Shown: positions 43,559 to 54,451 of the stretch, in pieces
How the letters are laid out: the number at the start of each line of letters is the position of its first letter
Numbering within the stretch: position 1 is the first letter of the stretch
Source: JACVRM01 sp963809765
Lineage (GTDB): Bacteria > Actinomycetota > Thermoleophilia > Gaiellales > Gaiellaceae
Length of the DNA: 64,000 nt
Assembly (NCBI GenBank): GCA_963809765.1
Contig: CAWEKT010000003.1
Span: 1,625,731-1,689,730 of the forward strand
Reading direction: 5' to 3'
Made by a program: the position numbers and the translations under genes
The notes under the pieces: generated by a model
Databases searched by the model: none
What the model was told of the DNA's origin: nothing
What the model saw: only the letters and a program-made list of their open reading frames with translations

Positions 43559-43745
43559 GCGGTCACCCGGAGCATCGCACGCCGCGCCCCACGCCAAAAC
43601 ACGGCGTGCAGGGCGACGGTCGAGTGCGCCCCTATCCGCGGGTGAATTTCGGGGCTACCCCGGAAGGGGGACGACCCGCCCCACCGGGAGGCAGTACATG
43701 GAGGGAGGTAGTTGTCATGCGGCCCTCCGAAGGAGGTGACTCATC

Positions 43746-43844
43746 GTGATCAAGTGGAGCCCGCGTTTTGCGAATCTCCTGCTCGTCCTCGGGACGCTTA
43801 CCTCGCTGCTCGTGGCGAGCGGTGCCGGTACTCGCTGGCGCTAA
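43746..43844 (+). CDS. 32-residue single-helix membrane protein
   Basis: GTG 43746 has GAAGGAGGT 9 nt upstream, one of the best ribosome sites in the window. The product (VIKWSPRFANLLLVLGTLTS, then LLVASGAGTRWR) is one amphipathic start and one membrane helix. Directly upstream, ATG 43699 with GGGAGG opens a 13-residue leader frame ending at 43740, whose stop overlaps the ribosome site. It precedes the GGDEF/HD-GYP gene by 21 bp. Too short for homology claims, but translation signals are convincing. Confidence 0.55.
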   Translation: MIKWSPRFANLLLVLGTLTSLLVASGAGTRWR

Positions 43845-43865
43845 AGAAGCCTCGAGATTGAAGCT

Positions 43866-45711
43866 ATGAGCTCTCGCCCCAAAAGGCGCGATTCGATCTA
43901 CGGCTACGCGCCCCGGCTCTTCGGCTACGTCATCGCACTCATCGCGGTGGCTGTGCCGATTGTCGCCGGGGCGCTATCTCGCCGTCGCGACCGACCCGCC
44001 GACCGCCGCAACCGCGGTCGGCGTGGCCGTGTTCTTCGCGCTCACGCTCCTTGCCGAGCTGAAGCCGGTGCCTCTCGACGTGGACGAGAGCCGGCTGGTC
44101 TCGCTCGCGTTCGTCTTCATCGTCGCCGCGGGCATCGTCTTCGGCTGGGAGTACGGGGTGCTCATCAGCGGTACGGCCCTGCTCATTGCGCAGGCGGCGG
44201 CGGACACACCTGTCTTGCGCAACCTGTTCAACGCTGCGGCCTACGCGATCGCGGCGGCCGCCGCAACCGTGCCCGCGCATTCGATCCCCTACGACATGGC
44301 CGAGGGCGACTTCGGCCGTCTGACCCTCGTGACGTTCGCGGCCGGCGCGATCTTCGTCTCGCTCAACGTCGGCTTCGTCTGCGGCGCGATCGCGCTGCAC
44401 GAGAGCGTGCGGCTACGCGCCGTCATGGTCGACCACCTGCGGCACTCCGGCCCGGCCTTCGTGATCATGGCCTTCCTCGCCGCGCTCACGGTCGCGCTCT
44501 GGGTGACGGAGCCGTTTCTGATCCTCCTGCTTGCCGGCCCGGTCTTCGCGCTCGCGCTGTTCCAGCGGTATGCGCTGCGCACGCGTGTCGCGCTCCAGGC
44601 CGCGTCGACCGACAGCCTGACGCGCCTTCCCAACCACCGCTCCTACGAGGCGGACCTCGCCGCGACGCTCGCCACCGCGGAGGAAGAGGTCGCGCTCTGC
44701 CTGCTCGACATCGACAACTTCAAGCGGCTCAACGACACCTACGGGCACCCGGTCGGCGACCGGCTCCTGATCAAGTTCGGCGAGCTGCTCGGTGCTCTTC
44801 CGGAGGGCATCGCGGCCTACCGGCTGGGCGGGGACGAGTTCGCGATCGTCGTGCCGGGCGGTGAAGGCGCCGCCTCTGCGGCCATCGACGGAATGCGCGA
44901 GCAGCTTGTCGGGCAGGAGCTGCCCGAGGGCGCCGAGCTCACCTTCAGCGCCGGCGTCGCCTGCTACCCACGTCATGCCGCCGGCCGCGAGGAGCTCGTG
45001 CGCGCCGCGGATGCCGCCCTCTACTGGACGAAGCGGCACGGCAAGGACCAGTCCTGCACCTTCGATCCCTCGGTCGTCGCGCTCTCATGGTCGAGTGACC
45101 TGGCCGCGACCGTCGAGTACGAGGCGCGCCTGCGCGCGGCCGCCGGGCTTGTTCGCGCGGTCGACGCGCGTGACACGTACACCGGCAGCCACTCGCAGTC
45201 GGTCGCGGTGCTCGCCGAGGCGATCGGCCAGGCGATGGGCCTCGACGAGACGGCCGTCTCGCGGCTGCGGCTCGCCGGGCTGCTGCACGACCTCGGCAAG
45301 CTCGCCGTGCCCGACCGGATCCTGCAGAAGCCCGGCCGGCTCGACCCCGAGGAAGTCGAGGTTCTGCGCGAGCACGCCGAGCGTGGCTTCGAGCTGCTGC
45401 GCCCGCTCGACGTGAAGCCCCTCGACCACTGGATCCGCCACCACCACGAGCACTGGGACGGTTCCGGCTATCCGCAGGGGCTCAAGGGCGAAGAGATTCC
45501 GCTCGGCTCTCGCATCATCCTGGTCGCCGACGCCTTCGACGCAATTACGAGCGACCGCTGCTACCGGCGCGCCGCCTCGGTCGCCGAGGCGCTCGAGGAG
45601 CTGCGCCGCTGCGCCGGGTCGCAGTTCGACCCCGCGGTCGTGGACGGGCTCGAACGGGCGCTCGCCTCCGAGGCGGGCATCGCAGTCAAGAACGCCGTCG
45701 CACTCGCGTGA
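43866..45711 (+). CDS. GGDEF/HD-GYP protein with membrane sensor, frameshifted
   Basis: About 614 residues after removing an extra G near 43972. Six or more helices form the N-terminal sensor (YVIALIAVAVPIVAG, AVGVAVFFALTLLAEL, LVSLAFVFIVAAGIVFGW, LLLAGPVFALALFQRY). The GGDEF domain has DIDNFKRLNDTYGHPVGDRL and an intact active site YRLGGDEFAIVVPG. The HD-GYP domain has LLHDLGKLAVPDRILQKPG, HHHEHWDGSGYPQGLKGEEI and ILVADAFDAITSDR. It can therefore in principle both make and break cyclic di-GMP, a rare combination in one chain but known. The gene overlaps the next by 4 bp. Confidence 0.9.
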
Positions 45712-46280
45712 TCCTCGGTCTCTGCCTGCTGGCCGCCGTGGTCTTCGGCTACCTGGCCGGCGGCAGTGTCCGGGCACTCGGCGACCTGCACATCCGGGCG
45801 CGCTGGCTGATCGGCCTGGCGATCGCGATGCAGTTCGCCGCCTTCCCGTCCGGGCTGCTGCCGTGGAGCACCGGCGACGCGCTCGCCACCGGCCTCTGGA
45901 TTGCCTCCTACGGGCTGCTCATCAGCGCGTTGATGCTGAACCGCGCCGTGCCCGGCTTCGTCGTCGTTGCCGCCGGGCTTTTCTCGAACCTCGTCGCCAT
46001 CCTCGCGAACGGCGGGCACATGCCCGCCCTGCCCGAGGCTGCCGCGGCGGCCGGCATGGCCGAGGGCGTGGAGAAGAACAGCCACGTGCTCGCCGAGCCG
46101 AACCTCGCGCCGCTGGTCGACCGGTGGGTGGCCCCCGACTGGGTGCCGATGGCGAACGTCTTCTCGATCGGCGACGTCCTGCTCGCGATCGGCGCCTTCG
46201 CCGTCGTCCTGCCGGCGATGGGAACGCTCCACATCCGCTTCCGCGCTCCCCGGCGCGTCGAAGAGTCCCCCGCGAGCTAA
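45708..46280 (+). CDS. DUF5317 membrane protein
   Basis: A 190-residue protein with five hydrophobic helices (LGLCLLAAVVFGYLAGGSVR, WLIGLAIAMQFAAFP, GLWIASYGLLISALML, GFVVVAAGLFSNLVAILANG, FSIGDVLLAIGAFAVVLPAM). The conserved features of DUF5317 are present: the GGHMP turn near residue 102 and the FSIGDVLL motif near 152. Function unknown. It is coupled by GTGA to the GGDEF/HD-GYP gene, so it may belong to the same signalling unit. Confidence 0.82.
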   Translation: MILGLCLLAAVVFGYLAGGSVRALGDLHIRARWLIGLAIAMQFAAFPSGLLPWSTGDALATGLWIASYGLLISALMLNRAVPGFVVVAAGLFSNLVAILANGGHMPALPEAAAAAGMAEGVEKNSHVLAEPNLAPLVDRWVAPDWVPMANVFSIGDVLLAIGAFAVVLPAMGTLHIRFRAPRRVEESPAS

Positions 46281-46306
46281 GGCTCGCGCGGCCGCCGCGC
46301 GGCCCG

Positions 46307-46332
46307 AACACCAGGGACTGTCCCTGGGTGTT
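46307..46332 (+). terminator. Stem-loop after the DUF5317 gene
   Basis: AACACC-AGGGAC pairs with GTCCCT-GGGTGTT with one bulged G. It lies 27 bp after the stop. The remaining gap to 46629 (about 300 bp) holds two REP-like copies and nothing else I can identify. Confidence 0.6.
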
Positions 46333-46490
46333 GTCTCGCGTGGACAGGCCTCGTCAGAGAGGTGTGACAACTTGTCCACAGGGCTGAGCCGGGATGGCTT
46401 GGCCTGCGTAGTGTGGGTTCGCTGAGGCCTGGCCGCGCCGGCTGAAACAGCAGCGGTTACGGGGGAGTCACTGCTGCGCTCTCGCTTGCC

Positions 46491-46518
46491 GGGTCTGTCC
46501 CCGGAGGCGGACTGACCC
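46491..46518. repeat. REP-like repeat, copy 16 (inverted, collapsed)
   Basis: GGGTCTGTCCCC, GGAG, GCGGACTGACCC. The interior is almost lost. Confidence 0.7.
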
Positions 46519-46564
46519 GAGCCTTTCGTGGCTGGGCGGGGCGCTCCGGGAGGTCGAACTGCTG

Positions 46565-46610
46565 GGGTCAGTCCCGGCGGCAACGGCAACACCGCCGCCG
46601 GTGACAGACC
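46565..46610. repeat. REP-like repeat, copy 17
   Basis: GGGTCAGTCCC ... GGTGACAGACC, interior GGCGGCAACGGCAACACCGCC, similar to copy 6. It ends 20 bp after the amylase stop. Confidence 0.75.
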
Positions 46611-46629
46611 GTCGGAATCTCGGGGCGGG

Positions 46630-48759
46630 TCAGCGTGGGCGCGGGACGAAAGAGCCGACCGGCGACACGGCCGTCGTCCCGGTCAGCGAGCGCACGATCG
46701 CGACGACGTAGACCCGTTGCTTGCGCTTGTAGCTGCCCGGCGAGAGGAAGGCGCGGTACGGCGGCGCGTCGTCCACGCCCAGGCGGGCCCACCGCTTGGC
46801 GCCGGTACGCCGCACCGCGAACGAGACGCTGACCGGCCCGCTGGCGCCGACCGTCGCGCTCACCTCCCAGAGGTCGGTGAGCCGGTCGCGCGCGATCTTC
46901 AGCACCGGCCGTGACGGCGTGCGCGCTGGGAGCTGCACGTCGGCGCGGAAGACCCCGCTCGCAAGCCCCGGGATCGTGACGCTCACGCGGCCGTCCGCGC
47001 CCGAGGCGCCGCCGGCCGTCGCCGTTCCGTAGAGCCGCGACCACGACGCTGACGGCGTCGAGGTCGGCACGGTCACCGTCGCCGGCTGGCCCGAGTTGTT
47101 GAAGACGACCAGGTACTCGCGCCGGTCGGCCGCGTCGATGCGGCTGACGGCCAGCACCGAGTCCTGCGCCACGCGCACGAACGAGGCGGCGGTCCCGAGC
47201 GCCGGCACCGTGTCCCGCAGCCGCCCCAGCGCGCGCAGCCGCTCCGCCACCGGATGCGCCACGGCGTCGAAGGACGAGCCCGCACCGATCGGCCCCGAGC
47301 CGAGCCGCTGCTCCGTCCGCCAGTCCGACACCTGGGTCGGGAACATGTCCTGGCGCGCCGCCTTGTCGCCGCCCGTGCCCATCATCCCGACCTCGTCGCC
47401 GTAGTAGACGACCGGTGCGCCGCGCAGCAGGTAGAGCAGGTCGTGGGCGAGCAGGTCGCGCCGCAGGAGCTCGTCGGGCGGCACCTCGCCCGTCGCCTTC
47501 GTGCGGACCTGCTGGGCGACGCGGCCCATGTCGTGGTTGCCGAGGAACGTGGGCGGCACGTGCGCGACGCCGTTCTTTGTGAAGTAGTCGTCGTCCGAGA
47601 AGCGCGTGGCAACTCCACGCGGCCCTGTGGAACCGCTGGCGAATCGCGTGATCGCGTCCTGGAGCGGGAAGTCGAGGACGTTCGGCAGCCCGCGCGACCG
47701 GACGAAGCGCGACAGCTCGACCGCGTCGGCGATGAAGACCTCGCCGAACCACTGAAAGTCGGTCACGCCGGCCTGCCGCGCTGCCGCCTCGATCTTCGGC
47801 CCCCAGAGCGAGAAGAAGGCCGAGTTGACGTGGCGTGCCGTGTCGACCCGGAAGCCGTCGATGCGGTAGCGCCGGATCCAGTCGGCGTAGATGTCCGCGA
47901 GCCCCTGCATCACGTTCGACTTCTCGGTGAAGAGGTCGTCGAGCCCGAAGAAGTCGCCCTGCTCGAAGCAGGCCTCGCTGCAGGAGCTGAAGGCGATGTC
48001 GCCGCGGTTGTGGTAGTTGAGGACGTTGTTGAGCCAGGCGGGGTTCTTGGCCCGCCGGTCGGCGCCGAAGAGCGACGGGATCTTTGGCAGGTTCGACGCC
48101 TTCAGGCACGGGAACGCCTTGCGGACGAAGCGGGCCGGGTTGAAGCGCCGCCCGGCGCAGTCGCGGTAGGGCGCGTCCGTGTACGTGGACGAGGACGGCA
48201 CGAGCACGTAGTCGGCCGTGTGGTTGACGACCACGTCGAGGATCACCTTCATGCCGAGCCGATGTGCGCAGTCGACGAACGCGGCGAAGTCGGCGTTGGT
48301 GCCGAGGTGGCGGTCGACGTTGAGGAAGTCGCGGATCCAGTAGCCGTGGTAGGCGGCGCTGTCCCCCTGCACCGTCCGCTGGCCGTAGGGCGGCGTCACC
48401 CAGACCGAGGTGAAGCCGAGGTCCTTCAGCCGCGCGAGCCCGGTCTTCGTGCCGGTGCAGTCGCCGGTGAGGCCCTTGAGGTCGCCGCCGTGGAAGTAGC
48501 CCGGGTCGGCCGGGTCGTAGCCCGTCGCAGAGGCGGTGCCGGTCGCGCCGGCGCGGTCGTTGGCGGCGTCCCCGTTCGCGTAGCGGTCGGTCATCACGAA
48601 GTAGATCCGCTGGCTGCCGATGCCCGCGCGCACGGGCGGCTGCGCCAGCGCCTCGAGCGCTGCCCCCGCAGGCGGTGCGGGCGGACGAGGAGCGGCCGCG
48701 GTCGCGACCGCCGCTCCGGCCAGCAGCGCGACCAGCCCGATAAGGACCCCCAGACGCAT
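46630..48759 (-). CDS. Secreted alpha-amylase (GH13)
   Basis: A 709-residue protein with a signal peptide (LGVLIGLVALLAGAAVATAA). The GH13 core is complete: DLKGLTGDCTGTKTGLARLK, VILDVVVNHTADY (region I), YRIDGFRVDTARHVN (region II, Asp nucleophile near residue 303), FQWFGEVFIADAV (region III, acid/base Glu) and PTFLGNHDMGRVAQQ (region IV). A C-terminal beta-domain and an extra Fn3-like module follow (SVSFAVRRTGAKRWARLGVD, YKRKQRVYVVAIVRS). It hydrolyses starch outside the cell and feeds the transporter encoded upstream. It is the last gene of the operon, 20 bp after msmX. Confidence 0.93.
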   Translation of the reverse strand: MRLGVLIGLVALLAGAAVATAAAPRPPAPPAGAALEALAQPPVRAGIGSQRIYFVMTDRYANGDAANDRAGATGTASATGYDPADPGYFHGGDLKGLTGDCTGTKTGLARLKDLGFTSVWVTPPYGQRTVQGDSAAYHGYWIRDFLNVDRHLGTNADFAAFVDCAHRLGMKVILDVVVNHTADYVLVPSSSTYTDAPYRDCAGRRFNPARFVRKAFPCLKASNLPKIPSLFGADRRAKNPAWLNNVLNYHNRGDIAFSSCSEACFEQGDFFGLDDLFTEKSNVMQGLADIYADWIRRYRIDGFRVDTARHVNSAFFSLWGPKIEAAARQAGVTDFQWFGEVFIADAVELSRFVRSRGLPNVLDFPLQDAITRFASGSTGPRGVATRFSDDDYFTKNGVAHVPPTFLGNHDMGRVAQQVRTKATGEVPPDELLRRDLLAHDLLYLLRGAPVVYYGDEVGMMGTGGDKAARQDMFPTQVSDWRTEQRLGSGPIGAGSSFDAVAHPVAERLRALGRLRDTVPALGTAASFVRVAQDSVLAVSRIDAADRREYLVVFNNSGQPATVTVPTSTPSASWSRLYGTATAGGASGADGRVSVTIPGLASGVFRADVQLPARTPSRPVLKIARDRLTDLWEVSATVGASGPVSVSFAVRRTGAKRWARLGVDDAPPYRAFLSPGSYKRKQRVYVVAIVRSLTGTTAVSPVGSFVPRPR

Positions 48760-48779
48760 CTCAGACCCCGGCCGCCTGC

Positions 48780-49973
<1,194 letters not shown>

Positions 49974-49991
49974 GTCGGCTCCCTTCCCCAG

Positions 49992-51836
49992 TCATGCCAG
50001 TCGCCAGATCGAGAATGCCGGGCCGTCGCCGGGCAGCGTCGCCCAGCCATCGGCCATGCGCGCCTCGCCGCCCTCGAGCGGCTCGAGCTCGCTCGCGTCG
50101 AGCGCGGCCAGCGGCAGCCGCACGTCCGCGGCCGCCGCGCGCGTCGCCAGGCAGAGCAGCCGCTCGCCCGGCGTCTCGCGCAGGTAGGCGATCGCGTCGT
50201 CGGAGACGTGCGCGTAGCGGATGCCGCCGCGCGCGAGCGCCTCGCTCGAGCGGCGCAGCGCGATCAGCCGCCGGTGCGCCTCGAAGAGCTCCGAGTCCCA
50301 CTCCTCGGGCGCGTCCCACGGCATCGTGCGCCGCGCGTCCTCGCCCCAGTCACCGCCGAGCCCGATCTCGTCGCCTGCGAAGAGCATCGGCACGCCGGGC
50401 GAGGTCATCTGCAGGCCGAGCCCGACCACGTGCCGCTCGCGCGAGCCGGCGACCGACTGGAAGCGGGCGGTGTCGTGCGAGTCGAGCAGCGTCCAGGAGT
50501 GGACGATCCCGTCCCAGGGCACGCCGGCGCGGAAGGCGCGCATCGACGCGACCGTCTGCTCGCCGCCGAAGCGGAGCAGGCCGACCGGGTAGCCCCAGAA
50601 GTGCTCGGTCATCTCCTCGGTGATGACGTCGCCGCGCAGCCACGACCAGACCGGGCGCATGAAGCCGGCGTAGTTCATGGCGCCGTGCCAGCCGTCGCCG
50701 CGCAGGTCGCCGCGATAGTCGTGCGCGTGCTCGGCGACGAGCACGGCGTCGTGCTTGACCGCCGTGGCCGCGTCGCGCACCGCGCGTGCCAGGTCGTGGG
50801 TGAGGTCGACGCCGCGGTAGCGGCCGGCCATGTTGGCGACGTCGACGCGCCAGCCGTCGAGTCCCTGCTCGAGCCAGTAGCGGATGACGTCGAGCAGCCG
50901 CTCCGAGAGCTCGGCCGAGGCCCAGTTCAGCTTGGGCAGATGCGGCAGTCCGTACCAGCTCGCGTAGCCGTGCGGCAGCGACTCGTCCCAGAGGTAGAAG
51001 GAGCGCTCCGGCGCGGCGTTGTCCTCTCTCGCGCGCGCGAACCACTCGTGCCGATCCCCGGAGTGGTTGAGCGTGATGTCGCCGAGCACGCGGATGCCGC
51101 GCTCGTGCGCCGCCCGCGCGAGCGAGCGCAGCGCCTCGTCGCCGCCGAGCAGCTCGTCGACGCTCCCGAACGAGGCTGCGTCGTAGCGGTGCGACGTCCC
51201 CGCCGGAAAGATCGGGGTGAGGTAGATCGCGCCGGCGCCGAGCAGCTCGAGGTGGTCGAGGTGCGCCTCGACGCCGGGCAGGTCGCCGCCGTAGAAGTCG
51301 AACTGGTTGGCGCGGCCGCGGCCGGTCGGGCGCTCGCCCCACTGCTTGGGCACGCCCCAGGGCGGCGGCTCGGGTGCCGCGCCGGTGGTCGCGAACCGGT
51401 CGGGGAAGATCTCGTAGACGACGGTGCGCAGGTGCCAGTCGGGCCCGGGCGCGCCGGCGGGCATGCGGAAGTCGTCGGCGTCGGGCACGTCGTTGCGGAC
51501 GACGCCGAGGCCGTTCACCCAGGCGTAGCCGACGTCGCCGCCGAAGAGCAGCCAGCGGTAGGGCGTGAGCGGGTTGCCGACCTCGAAGTCGGCACGCCAC
51601 CACACGTCCGTCGCCGTCTCCTCGTCGACGGCCGCTTCGACCGGGCGGATCTCGCCGTCGACGACCGAGCGCAGCACGACCTTGTCGACCCGCGTCGGCT
51701 TCGGCACGCGCAGGCGCACGGTCGCCGTGCCGCCGAGACCGTCCGGGCGCTCCAGCACGTAGGCGTCGGAGCCGTCGTGGTGCGGCTGCGCGAGGAGCGA
51801 GGCGCCGACGGCCGCGCTCGCCTCGGCCAGGCTCAT
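49992..51836 (-). CDS. Cytoplasmic GH13 enzyme (neopullulanase/cyclomaltodextrinase-like)
   Basis: A 614-residue protein without signal peptide. The N-terminal beta-domain (FEVGNPLTPYRWLLFGGDVG, GPDWHLRTVVYEIFPDRFA) leads into a GH13 barrel: VLGDITLNHSGDRHEWF, LDGWRVDVANMAGRY (Asp nucleophile), AVLVAEHAHDYRGDL (acid/base Glu) and WTLLDSHDTARFQSVAG. The order of domains and the intracellular location suit cyclomaltodextrinase/neopullulanase or maltogenic amylase activity on imported maltodextrins. The ATG overlaps the malG stop by 4 bp. It lies between the permease and ATPase genes. Confidence 0.9.
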   Translation of the reverse strand: MSLAEASAAVGASLLAQPHHDGSDAYVLERPDGLGGTATVRLRVPKPTRVDKVVLRSVVDGEIRPVEAAVDEETATDVWWRADFEVGNPLTPYRWLLFGGDVGYAWVNGLGVVRNDVPDADDFRMPAGAPGPDWHLRTVVYEIFPDRFATTGAAPEPPPWGVPKQWGERPTGRGRANQFDFYGGDLPGVEAHLDHLELLGAGAIYLTPIFPAGTSHRYDAASFGSVDELLGGDEALRSLARAAHERGIRVLGDITLNHSGDRHEWFARAREDNAAPERSFYLWDESLPHGYASWYGLPHLPKLNWASAELSERLLDVIRYWLEQGLDGWRVDVANMAGRYRGVDLTHDLARAVRDAATAVKHDAVLVAEHAHDYRGDLRGDGWHGAMNYAGFMRPVWSWLRGDVITEEMTEHFWGYPVGLLRFGGEQTVASMRAFRAGVPWDGIVHSWTLLDSHDTARFQSVAGSRERHVVGLGLQMTSPGVPMLFAGDEIGLGGDWGEDARRTMPWDAPEEWDSELFEAHRRLIALRRSSEALARGGIRYAHVSDDAIAYLRETPGERLLCLATRAAAADVRLPLAALDASELEPLEGGEARMADGWATLPGDGPAFSIWRLA

Positions 51837-52774
51837 CCCTTCACCGAGCCCTGCGTCAGCCCGCCGACGATGAACTTCTGCAGCGCCAGGAAGAGCACGA
51901 CGACGGGGATGGCGGCGAGCAGCACGCCGGCCGTGAACGGGCCCCAGTTCTCGGCGTACTGCTTGTCGATGTAGCCGCGCAGCCCGACCGGCAGCGTGAA
52001 GTTCTCCGTGGTCTGCATGACGGCGCTCGCGATCACGAATTCGTTCAGCGTGAAGATGTAGGAGATCAGCGCCACGACGGCGAGCACCGGCACGGCGAGC
52101 GGGAGCACCACGCCCCAGAAGATCTGCGCCGGGGTCGCCCCGTCGACGCGCGCGGACTCGTCGAGCTCCGAGGGGATGGTGTCGAAGAAGCCCTTCATCA
52201 GCCAGGTGTTCACGCCCATGGCGCCGCCGAGGTAGACCAGGATCAGCCCGGTCTTCGTGTTCAGGCCGATGAACGGGAAGACGTCGCCGGTCTGCAGCAG
52301 GATCAGGTAGATGGCGACGAGCGCCAGGAACTGCGGGAACATCTGGATCAGCAGCAGGAAGAGCATCCCCATGCGCCGGCCCTTGAAGCGGAAGCGGCTG
52401 AACGCGTAGGCGGCCATCGCCCCCAGGAAGACGCTGACGATGGCGGAGGTCCCGGGGATGATGATCGAGTTGAGGTACCAGCGGACGTAGTGCGCGGTCG
52501 GCACGTCCGGGTTGTCGGACGTCGTGTCGAAGAGCGTGCGGAAGTTGCCGAGCGTGAGGTCGTCGGGGATCAGCTGCGAGCCGCCCAGCGAGTTCACTGG
52601 GTTGAAGGCCGACGTGAGGATGTACACGGCGGGGAAGAGGCAGAAGATCGTCGCGGCGATGCCGACCAGGTGCCGCCACCAGGAGTCGCCGAGGTCTTTG
52701 ACCTGCGGGCGGCGGCGTCGCTTCGTCGCGACCGCGGTGCCGACCCCGTACTCGCTCTGCTCGACCGTCGTCAC
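51833..52774 (-). CDS. malG: Maltodextrin ABC transporter permease MalG
   Basis: A 313-residue permease with six membrane helices. The N-terminus is basic and cytoplasmic (KRRRRPQVKDLGDSWWRH). The EAA loop that contacts the ATPase is present as ELDESARVDGATPAQIFWGV near residue 205. Typical MalG features include ILTSAFNPVNSLG near 52 and RWYLNSIIIPGTSAI near 97. It overlaps malF and the GH13 gene by 4 bp each. Confidence 0.93.
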   Translation of the reverse strand: MTTVEQSEYGVGTAVATKRRRRPQVKDLGDSWWRHLVGIAATIFCLFPAVYILTSAFNPVNSLGGSQLIPDDLTLGNFRTLFDTTSDNPDVPTAHYVRWYLNSIIIPGTSAIVSVFLGAMAAYAFSRFRFKGRRMGMLFLLLIQMFPQFLALVAIYLILLQTGDVFPFIGLNTKTGLILVYLGGAMGVNTWLMKGFFDTIPSELDESARVDGATPAQIFWGVVLPLAVPVLAVVALISYIFTLNEFVIASAVMQTTENFTLPVGLRGYIDKQYAENWGPFTAGVLLAAIPVVVLFLALQKFIVGGLTQGSVKG

Positions 52775-54382
52775 TTGATGTTCTCCAGCGTCCCGGCCCG
52801 CCAGAAGCCGACGGCCGCGATGATCCCGACGATGACGAAGATGAAGATCGAGATCGCGCCGGCGAGCGCGTAGTCGTTGCCCTTGCCGCTCTCGAAGGCC
52901 AGCTTGTACGTGTAGGAGATGAGGATGTCGGTCGAGCCTGCGATCGACTGGTCCTCAGCCGCGGGGCCGCCGCCGGTGAGCAGGTAGATGTTGTTGAAGT
53001 TGTTGAAGTTGAAGGCGAACGAGGCGATCATCAGCGGCGCCACGGCGATCAGGAGCAGCGGCAGCGTGATCTTCCGGAACACCTGCCAGCCGCCGGCGCC
53101 GTCCACCCTCGCCGCCTCGACCAGCTCGCCCGGGATCGACTGCAGCGCGCCCATCGAGACGAGGAAGAAGTACGGGAACGTCAGCCAGATGCTGACGATG
53201 ATCACCGAGACGCGCGCCCACCACGGGTCGAACAGCCACGGGATGTTGAGGTTGAACGTGCTGTTGATGACGCCGAACTCGTCGTTCAGCAGCCCCTGCC
53301 AGACGAGCAGCGTCAGGAAGGCCGGGATCGCGTAGGGGAGGACGATCGCCGAGCGGTAGACGCGCTGGAAGCGGATCTTCTTGTCGAGCGCGATCGCGAG
53401 GAAGAGGCCGAGGAAAAAGGACCCGACCACGCACGAGAAGGCAAAGACGAACGTCCACAACATCACGCGCAGGAACGGCCGGCGGATCAGCGGCTCGCTG
53501 ACGACGCGGTCGAAGTTCTTCGCGCCCGACGTAGGTCTTCCAGCCGGGCTCGAGCTCGGTCCCCTGCGCAGAGACGAACTCGCCCTCGCCCCCGTCTCGG
53601 AAAACGACGCCGTCGGAGATGCGGACGAAGGTGTCGCTGCCCGGGTCGTAGCGGAGCGTCGGCTCCAGCTCGAGCGCGGCGCCGAGGCCCTCGGCCCGAA
53701 TCGCTTTCGCCCCCTCGGTCGGCACGGTCAGCGCCGTCAGCTCGGCGTCGGAGGCGAGCAGGGCCGGACCGGTGAGCACCTCGAGGCCGTCCACCGCGGT
53801 GACGAAGCCCGCCTCCTCGGTGACGGCGCTCGCCTCGAGCGGCTCGAGCCCGTCGGCGCTGCCGACGTACCACTGGTCGTCGGCCTCGTCGCGCAGCACC
53901 ATCACGATGTCGCCGTCCTGGCGGGCCGGGGTCATCACGTAGGTCTTCGCGTCCGCCGGTTGCTGCAGCGTCGTCTTCTGGATCGACGTGATCGCCTCGG
54001 ACTTCGAAATCAAGTGCCCCGTCGAGTAGTTCGTGAAGGCGACGTTGACCATGTAGACGATCGGGACGATCTGGAACGCGATCAGGAAGACCGTCCCCGG
54101 GATCAGGAACTTGAGCGGGACCAGGCTCTGGAGGCGCGACAGGTAGACGAGGTCGATCAGCGCCGTCGCGGCCAGCGTGACGCCGAAGGCGATCCACTTC
54201 TCGTCGGCGGCGAGCACCGAGGCGGCGTAGATGCCGCCCGCGTTGACGACCGCCAGCAGGGCGATCTTGATGATGAGCGCCGGCGTGCCCGAGAGGGCCG
54301 CGACGAGCCGCGCGGGAGCCGACCATGCGCCCGCCGTCCTGGAGGAGGTCCGGCGTCCGGCGGGTAGGGCGGTCGAGCTCAC
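52771..54382 (-). CDS. malF: Maltodextrin ABC transporter permease MalF, frameshifted
   Basis: About 536 residues after removing an extra base near 53527. As in typical MalF proteins, a large periplasm-side domain is inserted between the early helices (residues 125-300: FTNYSTGHLISKSEAITSIQ, ISDGVVFRDGGEGEFV). After correction the frame goes GWKTYVGAKNFDRVVSEPL, and the membrane part follows: LWTFVFAFSCVVGSFFLGLF, VLPYAIPAFLTLLVWQGLLN and the EAA loop ELVEAARVDGAGGWQVFRKI. It is separated from malE by a strong hairpin. Confidence 0.9.
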
Positions 54383-54401
54383 TCAGCGTCCTTCGGCGTT
54401 G

Positions 54402-54440
54402 GCAAGAGCGGGCGCCCCGTCACGGGGCGCCCACTCTTGC
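54402..54440 (-). terminator. Intercistronic hairpin between malE and malF
   Basis: GGGCGCCCCG / CGGGGCGCCC with a 3-nt loop, extended by GCAAGAG / CTCTTGC after one mismatch. It lies in the 69-bp gap and probably lets malE be made in excess over the permease genes through partial termination or mRNA stabilisation. Confidence 0.75.
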
Positions 54441-54451
54441 ACAGTCGAGGT

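Noticed and set aside
46360..46385. TTGTCCACA, one mismatch from a DnaA box, as sign of a replication origin
   Set aside because: Only one box is seen, with no AT-rich unwinding region and no dnaA/dnaN genes nearby.
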